From Bacilli bacterium (lineage in GTDB: Bacteria; Bacillota_I; Bacilli_A; ML615J-28; CAG-313), in the NCBI GenBank assembly GCA_900752975.1, contig CAADXH010000100.1, positions 1 to 21,780 of the forward strand: a DNA stretch of 21,780 bases, given 5' to 3'. Positions 14,462 to 20,878 of this stretch are shown piece by piece. The translations under genes and the position numbers were made by a program. Within the stretch, counting starts at the first letter, position 1. Every line of letters begins with the position of its first letter. Under the pieces are notes generated by a model, which was given only the letters and a program-made list of their open reading frames with translations, ran no database searches and was not told where the DNA came from.

Positions 14462-15880
14462 CTATTCCTCCTTTTCTATTTTTTGTAAGATATCTTCAAT
14501 TTGTTTATAAGTATAACATAAATCACGGGAATTATCAATAATATAGTTTGCTTTTTGTTTTTTTATTTCAATATCCATTTGTGAGGCAATTTTGTTTTTC
14601 GCATATTCATCATCAATTTGATCGCGTCTTTTTAACCTTTCTAAATTAGTTAAATAATCAGTATATACTACAATCACTTTATCACATAAATCGTCAAAAG
14701 ATGCTTCATATAATAAAGGAATATCTAAAAAGATAATTTCTCCTTTAGCCTGTTTTATCTTGTTTTTGATTTTTTCTTTGACTAATGGGTGAATCAAATT
14801 ATTAAGTTTTAACCTTTCATCTTCTTTTGTAAAGATTAGTTGTCCTAATTTTACTTTATTAACTTTTTCATTTTCAATATAATCATCACCAAATAGTTCT
14901 TTTATTTGATTAATAACTTTTTGTTCTTTTAATAAGTTTTTAACGATTTCATCACTGTCAACTACTTCATATTGATGGGATTTTAAGTATTTGGTTACTT
15001 CACTTTTACCCATCGCGATACCACCGGTAATGCCAATCGCAAGTTTTGTTTTTTCTTTTTGACAGTTTGGGCAGTAATATGTGCCACGACCACCAACGAC
15101 CATTTTTTTAATTATTGTACCACATACATCACATGGAGAGCCTTCTTTGGTGTGAACATGAAGATATACCTGGAATCTTCCAGTTACGCCTAAACTACTA
15201 GTATAACTTCTAATTGTGGTGCCACCTGCTAAAATGGCTTTATCTAAAATAGTTTTAGCATTTTGGATAATTGCTCTAACATCACTTCTAGTTATAAATG
15301 TACACGATGTATGAGGATGGATTTTTGATAAAAAACATACTTCATCGACATAGATGTTACCAAGTCCAGCAATTATTTCTTGATTTAATAAAGCTGTCTT
15401 TATTGGCTCATGTCTTTTTGCTAAAGCATTATATAAATATTCTTCGCTAACATTTTGGTTAGCCTCAGGTCCTAGTTTTTTTAATGAAGGATAATTCATG
15501 ATTACACTCATATCCGTAGAATTAATTAAAGCCATTTTACCGAATTTTCTTGTATCATGATAACGCAAAGTTCTATTACTTTTAAACTCAAAAATAATGT
15601 GTTCATGTTTTTCAACTGGTTCGTTTACATCTTTTAGAAAGAATTTACCTTCCATTCTTAAATGGGCAATTATTGAAACATTATTTAAAATAAAGATTAA
15701 GTATTTTCCATAACGATTAATTTTGGTGATTGTCTCACCTATTAATTTTGTTACAAATTCATCTTTTGAAACATTTTCTATTATTTTATCATAATACACT
15801 TTTATATCTTTAATTTCTTCATTTATAATTTGGTGTTCTAGTGTTCTTCTTACGGTTTCTACTTCTGGTAATTCTGGCAT
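14462..15880 (-). CDS. mutM: Fusion: formamidopyrimidine-DNA glycosylase + dephospho-CoA kinase
   Basis: The 472-residue frame joins two complete enzymes. Residues 1-275 are MutM/Fpg, which removes oxidised purines such as 8-oxoguanine: catalytic Pro2-Glu3 (MPELPEVETV), Lys59 (RYGKYLIF), the H2TH segment at about 151-183 (GLGNIYVDE) and a complete zinc finger with Cys250, 253, 270 and 273. Residues 279-472 are CoaE, which makes CoA from dephospho-CoA: Walker A GITGGIAMGKS (283-293), VVDSDEIV, FLDIPLLYE, and the lid RLKRRDQIDDEYAKNKI. CoaE begins five residues after the last zinc-finger Cys, so there is almost no linker. No ATG, GTG or TTG stands in frame at the junction; the first Met of the CoaE part is Met290 inside the Walker loop. 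mutM and coaE are separate adjacent genes in B. subtilis. Starts 11 bases after polA. Confidence 0.95.
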   Translation of the reverse strand: MPELPEVETVRRTLEHQIINEEIKDIKVYYDKIIENVSKDEFVTKLIGETITKINRYGKYLIFILNNVSIIAHLRMEGKFFLKDVNEPVEKHEHIIFEFKSNRTLRYHDTRKFGKMALINSTDMSVIMNYPSLKKLGPEANQNVSEEYLYNALAKRHEPIKTALLNQEIIAGLGNIYVDEVCFLSKIHPHTSCTFITRSDVRAIIQNAKTILDKAILAGGTTIRSYTSSLGVTGRFQVYLHVHTKEGSPCDVCGTIIKKMVVGGRGTYYCPNCQKEKTKLAIGITGGIAMGKSEVTKYLKSHQYEVVDSDEIVKNLLKEQKVINQIKELFGDDYIENEKVNKVKLGQLIFTKEDERLKLNNLIHPLVKEKIKNKIKQAKGEIIFLDIPLLYEASFDDLCDKVIVVYTDYLTNLERLKRRDQIDDEYAKNKIASQMDIEIKKQKANYIIDNSRDLCYTYKQIEDILQKIEKEE

Positions 15881-15891
15881 ATAAATCCTTT

Positions 15892-18549
15892 CTACTTAAG
15901 ATCCCAGTTAACTCCTGCTTCTACATCAACTGTCATTTTAACTTTTAATTCAACAGCATGTTCCATGGTTTCTTTTAGTAAATTTTTAACTATTTCTATT
16001 TCGTCATAAGTTGTATCGATGATTAATTCATCATGAACTTGAGCTACCATTTTACTTTTTAAATTTAGTTCTTGCATTTTATTATATACTTTAATCATAG
16101 CAATTTTAATAATGTCGGCAGCACTGCCTTGAATTGGGGCATTCATGGCTGTTCTTTTCGCAAATTCTCTTAAAGCATAGTTGCTACTATTTATTTCTTT
16201 GATATAGCGCCGTCTGTTAAAGATTGTCGTTGTGTATCCATTTACTTTTGTATCTTCTACAACCTTATCAAGGTATGTTTTTATTTCAGGGTATACCGCA
16301 AAATATTTACGAATAAATTCGCTTGATCTTGCTGGCGAAATGTGAAGTTGTTCCGCAAGACCCCAATCACTCATTCCATATATAATACCAAAATTTACGG
16401 CTTTTGCGATACGACGCATTTCTTTGGTTACTTCTTCGACTGGTTCATCATAAATACGAGCTGCCGTTATAGTATGTAAATCCATGCCATGGTTAAAATC
16501 ATTAATCATAGCTTCACAATTTGAAACATCTGCTAAAATTCTAAGTTCAATTTGGGAGTAGTCGGCACTTATTAGTTTGCCTTCATCAGTACTTGGAATA
16601 AAAGCTGAACGTATAAGTCTTCCATCTTCAGTTCGAACTGGAATGTTTTGAATATTAGGTTCAGTTGAGGAAAGACGTCCTGTTGCGGTGAGAGCTTGTT
16701 TAAAAGTCGTGTGGACTTTACCATCAAGTGCGCTTATTTCATTTGATAAGCCTACTACATAAGTTGATAATAATTTGCTATATTTACGGTAATCAAGAAT
16801 TAAACGAGGAACTGGATGACTGTATGCAAGTTTTTCAAGTACTTCGGCACTAGTTGAATAACCTGTTTTGTTCTTTTTGCCTTTATCAATTTGAAGTTCT
16901 TCAAATAAAACAATGCCTAACTGTTTAGGTGAAGCAATATTAAATTCATGACCAACTGCTTCATATATTTGATTTTCTAATTCTTTAATTTCATCAGAGA
17001 GGAATAGTCCGATTTCTTCTAGTCTTCTTTTGTTAACCTTAAAACCATTTAGTTCAATATTTCCAAGAACAATCGCAAGAGGGATTTCAATATTTTGTAA
17101 TAATTCTAGTTGTTGATTGCGTTTTAATTCATCAATCATAACTTTTTCAAAATAAAGAGTATAATATCCTTTCATTGAGGCATAGTTTGCAAGTTGTTCT
17201 TCACTTGGAATAAGAAGGGTTGTTTTTTTACCATAAACATCCTCAAAATATGGAAGTTTAGTTGGTTCATATTTTTCATATACATATTTAATATCGGTGC
17301 TTGGCATGCTTGGATCAAGCACGTATGCGGCGAGAGTAGCGTCAAAATCGAAAGTTTGAACTACTATCCCAAACTTATTTAGGGTACAATATACTTTCTT
17401 AATATCCGTTGATTTAAAATGATACTTATCTGACTGTAACACTTCTTTAAGCTCATCTAGATATATATATTGTTTATCAAAATAATAAGCATTACAGTCT
17501 AAAACTAAAGCAAAGCCAAGTAAATTAGCTTTATGATAATTAAGACCATCAAGTTCTACTTCAATACCAATATTAGAATGATTTGTAACTTCACTTAAAA
17601 ATTTATCAACTTCATTAATATGAACATTTAAATCAACTCCTACTTTTGGATCTTCTTTTTTCTCTTCGTATATTTCTTTCATACTATCTAAACGTTTAAT
17701 AAATGATTTAAATTCAACTTTTTCATAAAATAAACGCAAAGCTGATAAATCTGGTTTTTGGTATTTAGTATCATCAATGGTTACATCAATTACAGCATCA
17801 TAACATAATGTCGCAAGGCGTTTAGTCGTTAAAGCAACATTTTTATCTTTTTCTATTTTTTCACTTAACTTGCCCTTGATATTAGATACATTCTCAATAA
17901 TTCCTTCAAGGGTATGATATTCATTAAGTAGCTTAATAGCTGTTTTTTCACCAACACCACTAATACCAGGTAAATTATCACTACTATCACCGATTAGTCC
18001 TTTAAAATCGGTTAATTGAGTAGGCTCAAACCCCGTTAAATCTTTAAAATTAGAAGCGTTATAATATTCAAGTTCACTGATTCCTTTTTTAGTTAAAGCT
18101 ACTGTAACTTTAGAATCAACTAGTTGAAGTAAATCATGATCACCTGAAATAACTAAACAATTATAATCTTCCATTTTGGCTTTTTTAGACATTGTAGCAA
18201 GTAAGTCATCTGCTTCATAATCATCAGTTTCAAGTCTTGTAATTTTTAAAACATCTAGATATTCTTTAATAAGTGGTATCTGCATCGCAAATTCATCAGG
18301 CATAGGTTTTCTTCCGCCTTTATAATCTGCATATTCTTGATGTCTAAAGGTTTTTTTACCTTTATCAAAGGCTACAAAAATATTATCAAAAGTTTCACTT
18401 TCAATAACTTTGTTAATCATATTTACAAAACCATATATAGCATTGGTGTACATTCCACTACGCGTCTGCATTAAATTACCCGTATATGCCGTCGCATAAT
18501 AAGCTCTAAACATTAAACTATTGCCATCTATTAAAAGGATTCTCTTCAT
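15892..18549 (-). CDS. polA: DNA polymerase I
   Basis: Pol I fills gaps and removes RNA primers. The 885-residue protein has the three-domain layout. The 5'-3' nuclease (1 to about 295) shows LLIDGNSLMFRAYYA, YEADDLLATM, SGDHDLLQL and the helix-hairpin-helix GVGEKTAIKLL. The middle 3'-5' exonuclease-like domain (about 310-470) lacks the usual acidic metal ligands: the expected Asp-x-Glu reads GIEVELDG and the later Asp positions are not conserved, so proofreading is probably absent, as in Bacillus Pol I. The polymerase domain has motif A (SADYSQIELRILA), motif B (RRIAKAVNFGIIYGMS) and motif C (QVHDELIID). First gene of the operon, with TAG stop and a promoter at 18577-18605. Confidence 0.97.
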   Translation of the reverse strand: MKRILLIDGNSLMFRAYYATAYTGNLMQTRSGMYTNAIYGFVNMINKVIESETFDNIFVAFDKGKKTFRHQEYADYKGGRKPMPDEFAMQIPLIKEYLDVLKITRLETDDYEADDLLATMSKKAKMEDYNCLVISGDHDLLQLVDSKVTVALTKKGISELEYYNASNFKDLTGFEPTQLTDFKGLIGDSSDNLPGISGVGEKTAIKLLNEYHTLEGIIENVSNIKGKLSEKIEKDKNVALTTKRLATLCYDAVIDVTIDDTKYQKPDLSALRLFYEKVEFKSFIKRLDSMKEIYEEKKEDPKVGVDLNVHINEVDKFLSEVTNHSNIGIEVELDGLNYHKANLLGFALVLDCNAYYFDKQYIYLDELKEVLQSDKYHFKSTDIKKVYCTLNKFGIVVQTFDFDATLAAYVLDPSMPSTDIKYVYEKYEPTKLPYFEDVYGKKTTLLIPSEEQLANYASMKGYYTLYFEKVMIDELKRNQQLELLQNIEIPLAIVLGNIELNGFKVNKRRLEEIGLFLSDEIKELENQIYEAVGHEFNIASPKQLGIVLFEELQIDKGKKNKTGYSTSAEVLEKLAYSHPVPRLILDYRKYSKLLSTYVVGLSNEISALDGKVHTTFKQALTATGRLSSTEPNIQNIPVRTEDGRLIRSAFIPSTDEGKLISADYSQIELRILADVSNCEAMINDFNHGMDLHTITAARIYDEPVEEVTKEMRRIAKAVNFGIIYGMSDWGLAEQLHISPARSSEFIRKYFAVYPEIKTYLDKVVEDTKVNGYTTTIFNRRRYIKEINSSNYALREFAKRTAMNAPIQGSAADIIKIAMIKVYNKMQELNLKSKMVAQVHDELIIDTTYDEIEIVKNLLKETMEHAVELKVKMTVDVEAGVNWDLK

Positions 18550-18576
18550 CTTTTTTATTCCTACTTTCTTCTATTT

Positions 18577-18605
18577 ATTTTACCATAAATTGATTGAAAA
18601 TACAA
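18577..18605 (-). promoter_or_regulatory. Promoter of the polA-dnaI operon, extended -10
   Basis: Minus-strand TTGTAT (18600-18605), 17-bp spacer, and TAAAAT (18577-18582) with TG one base upstream. Located about 28 bp ahead of the polA start codon, and overlapping the divergent candidate promoter of the carboxypeptidase gene. Confidence 0.65.
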
Positions 18606-18619
18606 AAAAACAATACATT
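18590..18619 (+). promoter_or_regulatory. Candidate divergent promoter of the VanY-like gene
   Basis: Plus-strand TTGATT (18590-18595), 18-bp spacer and TACATT (18614-18619). The match is moderate. The positions interleave with the polA promoter, so the two could compete for polymerase. Confidence 0.4.
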
Positions 18620-18661
18620 TTTATTTATATTTTTCAAATACTATTAACAGGAGGTCTAATT

Positions 18662-19468
18662 ATGAAATTTAAATTTAAACTTTTAACACTAATTTTACTT
18701 TTCTTTTTATTTATTTTAACCATTACCTCTCAAAATAGTACTAATATTATAAACAAACAAAAAACTTTCACCAATGAATTTTCAAAATATAATTCATATA
18801 ACCCTGAGTTTTTAAATGATTATGAAGAAAATTTTACTAAAACCTCTAGTTATATATATAGTTTAAACCTAGTTAATTGTCCAAACTTTTTAAAACTTGA
18901 TGACACTAAAAAAGCCATTACCATTAATGACATAATTCTTATCAATCCTAAATATTATCTTGATAAAAACTATGTACCAACTAATCTAAAAGAAATTACA
19001 ACCTTATCCCACATAAAGCGAGATGGTGAAATTATGTATTTAGAAGAGAATTGTTTAAATGCGTTAACTTCACTTTTTCTAAGTGCAGAAACTCTTGGAC
19101 TTAAACTTACTATTTTTTCAGGATACCGACCTTACACTAAGCAAGCGAGTTTATATGAAAATGCGAAAGACAAAGCGTATGTTGCAAAACCCGGTCATTC
19201 TGAACATCAAAGTGGACTCGCGGTTGACATTAGCACCCTGGATAGTGGCTTAATAACAAACTTTGATAAAACCGATGTTTTTACCTTTTTAGAAAATAAC
19301 GCCCATAAATTTGGGTTTATTTTAAGATACCCAAAAAATAAAGAAAACATCACAGGTTATAAGTATGAGCCATGGCACTACCGCTATGTTGGCACTCCTC
19401 TTTCAACCGCCATTTATAATAGTTCTTTAACTTTAGAAGAATACATATATCAAAATTTTGAACTTTAA
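18662..19468 (+). CDS. D-alanyl-D-alanine carboxypeptidase, VanY/M15B family
   Basis: A zinc peptidase that removes the terminal D-Ala of peptidoglycan stem peptides. The product is 268 residues with an N-terminal hydrophobic segment (about 7-22) acting as signal anchor, so the catalytic domain faces outside. The M15 signatures are all present: FSGYRPYTKQASLY (152-165), HSEHQSGLAVDIS with zinc ligands His182 and Asp189, and EPWHYRYVG with catalytic Glu236 and zinc ligand His239. The start is the ATG at 18662, seven bases after a consensus AGGAGG; the frame is open 47 codons further upstream but that part runs back through polA and its promoter. No vancomycin-resistance genes lie nearby, so a housekeeping wall-trimming role is more likely than resistance. 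Confidence 0.93.
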   Translation: MKFKFKLLTLILLFFLFILTITSQNSTNIINKQKTFTNEFSKYNSYNPEFLNDYEENFTKTSSYIYSLNLVNCPNFLKLDDTKKAITINDIILINPKYYLDKNYVPTNLKEITTLSHIKRDGEIMYLEENCLNALTSLFLSAETLGLKLTIFSGYRPYTKQASLYENAKDKAYVAKPGHSEHQSGLAVDISTLDSGLITNFDKTDVFTFLENNAHKFGFILRYPKNKENITGYKYEPWHYRYVGTPLSTAIYNSSLTLEEYIYQNFEL

Positions 19469-19513
19469 CCTTTTTTAAAAATAATGCATACAATATAACA
19501 AAGGAGGAATAGT

Positions 19514-19759
19514 ATGCGTTATCAAATGTTTTATAATGAACGTGGTGAACGGTTATGGCTTCCCATTTTAGCAGGAGCTGCAATCATTTCTGCACCTTTA
19601 TGGCTAAATGGTAGACAGTGCTATGGCAACAATTGTTATAATAATCAACAGCCTATGTACAACCAACAAGTCTACCCTTACCCATATCCATACCCTTATC
19701 CATATCCGTATCCAAATTACCAGTATCCATACCAAGTAACAAATATCCAATATCAATAA
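19514..19759 (+). CDS. Small membrane protein with Tyr-Pro repeat tail
   Basis: An 81-residue protein preceded by an excellent AAGGAGG site eight bases from the ATG. Residues 1-13 are polar (MRYQMFYNERGER), residues 14-31 form one hydrophobic membrane segment (LWLPILAGAAIISAPLWL), and the rest is low-complexity: two Cys (CYGNNC), Asn/Gln-rich stretches, then about seven Tyr-Pro pairs and further Tyr/Gln. The Tyr-Pro block is coded by varied codons (TAC/TAT, CCC/CCA/CCT/CCG), which argues for selection on the protein. It lies 45 bases after the carboxypeptidase gene on the same strand and ends at a terminator, so the two may be co-transcribed. Such tails occur in cell-envelope and spore-coat proteins; function unknown. 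Confidence 0.8.
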   Translation: MRYQMFYNERGERLWLPILAGAAIISAPLWLNGRQCYGNNCYNNQQPMYNQQVYPYPYPYPYPYPYPNYQYPYQVTNIQYQ

Positions 19760-19766
19760 AAAACAT

Positions 19767-19796
19767 GAGCATGTATATATCATATACAGCTCTTTT
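19767..19796 (+). terminator. Terminator after the small Tyr-Pro protein
   Basis: GAGC/GCTC (19767-19770 and 19789-19792) continues, past one bulged A, into TGTATAT/ATATACA with a 3-nt loop; TTTT follows on the plus strand. It ends just before the 33-bp tandem repeat. Confidence 0.7.
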
Positions 19797-19803
19797 AAAT
19801 TTC

Positions 19804-19887
19804 AAAGTTTGCTTTTTCGTGCATATATGGCGTATTAAAGTTTGCTTTTTCGTGCATATATGACGTATAAAAGTTTGCTTTTTCGTG
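19804..19887. repeat. 33-bp intergenic tandem repeat, about 2.5 copies
   Basis: Units start at 19804, 19837 and 19870, with exactly 33-bp spacing. Units 1 and 2 differ at a couple of positions (GGCGTATT versus GACGTATA); unit 3 is cut after 18 bp. Each unit holds the run TTTGCTTTTTCGTG and, in the first two, the palindrome CATATATG. There is no long open frame through it. It could be a set of protein-binding sites or a slippage product. Confidence 0.85.
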
Positions 19888-20015
19888 TTAAGAGAGATAA
19901 ATTTAGCACTAAATTTTCATCTGAAATAGGAAATTCATATATTTTATATTTCAAAGATGTTATGATTAAAGATGAAATTATTCATCTCCCATTCTATATG
20001 GCAATGTTTCTTTAA
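19860..20015 (+). pseudogene. Doubtful 51-codon open frame starting inside the tandem repeat
   Basis: An ATG in the second repeat unit opens a frame of 51 codons (MTYKSLLFRVKRDKFSTKF ... IIHLPFYMAMFL) ending at TAA. There is no Shine-Dalgarno site ahead of it and the protein is not one I recognise. It is either a gene remnant or chance. The same stretch contains a perfect inverted repeat AGATGAA-ATTA-TTCATCT (19970-19987) without a T-run. I see nothing else in 19888-20087. Confidence 0.15.
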
Positions 20016-20087
20016 TTGTCTAAACCTACAATATAATTTAAACTATTAATACTTTATTAATCAATTCTAAATTAACTAAATAAGTAG

Positions 20088-20118
20088 AAAAATGTAGACA
20101 CAATGTATCTACATTTTT
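20088..20118 (-). terminator. Terminator of the HNH gene
   Basis: Perfect 11-bp stem AAAAATGTAGA/TCTACATTTTT (20088-20098 and 20108-20118) with a 9-nt loop. The stop codon of the HNH gene (20109-20111) lies inside the stem. T-runs flank both sides, so it may act in both directions. Confidence 0.8.
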
Positions 20119-20819
20119 TTATTTTCTTCAATCATAGCCTTAACTTCTTCTACTGAATAACACTCATTTTTGCCCTTTGAATGTAAAATCATATGGCAAT
20201 TAGGGCAAACAGGTATAAGTTCATCTACTGTAGTTACATGCTCACCAAGTTGATTTAATGGTATTATATGATGAATATGTATTTTTCCCTTAAATTGTTT
20301 ACCATAAACTGTTGTTGCATCGAACCCACAAATTTTACATGCTGTACCTTTTTGTTCAATGCATTTTCTTCTAAGTTTAGGATTTCTTTCATAATATGAC
20401 ATTTTTATAGTTTTTCTTCTACCTTCAGCATTGGTACAAATAATTGTTGTTTCATCAGGATAAATATTTTCATAATACGACCAGTTCAATAAGCTACTCC
20501 AATCTTTTTGATTAAATACCTCTTGAGTAGTTTGTTTTATTATTCTATCTTTTTCTTCTTCAGCTATTACCTCTGGGAAGAATTCAGTAATAAAACCATA
20601 ACTAGGTTTATGTGTACTACTACTAATTACCAAAACTGATATTAGTGGTAAATCTAATTCTCTGCATTTTTTACTAATCATTCCTATTTGACTTCCTACT
20701 TGTCTAGGTCCTACGCCAACAAGTGCACCAAGTTCTGCATAAGTAATATGTTTATGTGTTTTTGCACATTCAACAAGTTTTTCTGCCATTTGTTTTTGTT
20801 TATTTGTTAATACTATCAT
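20109..20819 (-). CDS. HNH endonuclease with N-terminal helical DNA-recognition-like domain
   Basis: The 236-residue protein ends in a complete zinc-stabilised HNH nuclease domain: CxxC at Cys161/164, HIHHIIPLNQLGEH with His183-His184, Asn207 and Cys205/208 in VCPNCHMILH, then His209 and His213. Such domains cut DNA in restriction (McrA-like), homing and phage systems. Residues 1-77 look like a separate domain with TYAELGALVG-GPRQVGSQIG, LDLPLISVLVI and KPSYGF, a pattern I associate with N-terminal domains of some restriction-type HNH proteins and that also recalls alkyltransferase-like DNA-binding folds; this is inference. The start has an AAGGAG site nine bases away. It lies 59 bases behind the LRR gene on the same strand, with a candidate promoter between. 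No methylase is adjacent. Confidence 0.85.
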   Translation of the reverse strand: MIVLTNKQKQMAEKLVECAKTHKHITYAELGALVGVGPRQVGSQIGMISKKCRELDLPLISVLVISSSTHKPSYGFITEFFPEVIAEEEKDRIIKQTTQEVFNQKDWSSLLNWSYYENIYPDETTIICTNAEGRRKTIKMSYYERNPKLRRKCIEQKGTACKICGFDATTVYGKQFKGKIHIHHIIPLNQLGEHVTTVDELIPVCPNCHMILHSKGKNECYSVEEVKAMIEENKKM

Positions 20820-20845
20820 TTTTTTAACTCCTTAAGTTACTTTAT

Positions 20846-20874
20846 TATTTATTTTTAACACAATAATTTGTAAA
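20846..20874 (-). promoter_or_regulatory. Candidate promoter of the HNH gene
   Basis: Minus-strand TTTACA (20869-20874), 17-bp spacer and TAAATA (20846-20851), in the 59-bp gap between the LRR gene and the HNH gene. The -10 is only a fair match. Confidence 0.4.
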
Positions 20875-20878
20875 CATT

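Noticed and set aside
18521..18661. Upstream extension of the VanY-like protein by 47 residues
   Set aside because: The extension overlaps the start of polA and both promoters, while a consensus AGGAGG stands before the ATG at 18662.
18662..19468. Vancomycin-resistance determinant
   Set aside because: VanY-type motifs also occur in ordinary wall carboxypeptidases, and no vanHAX, vanR or vanS genes lie nearby.
19350..19583. Minus-strand frame overlapping the carboxypeptidase end and the small Tyr-Pro gene
   Set aside because: Antisense to two well-supported genes, each with its own Shine-Dalgarno site.
19804..19887. CRISPR array
   Set aside because: The 33-bp units are contiguous with no unique spacers and there are no cas genes in the window.
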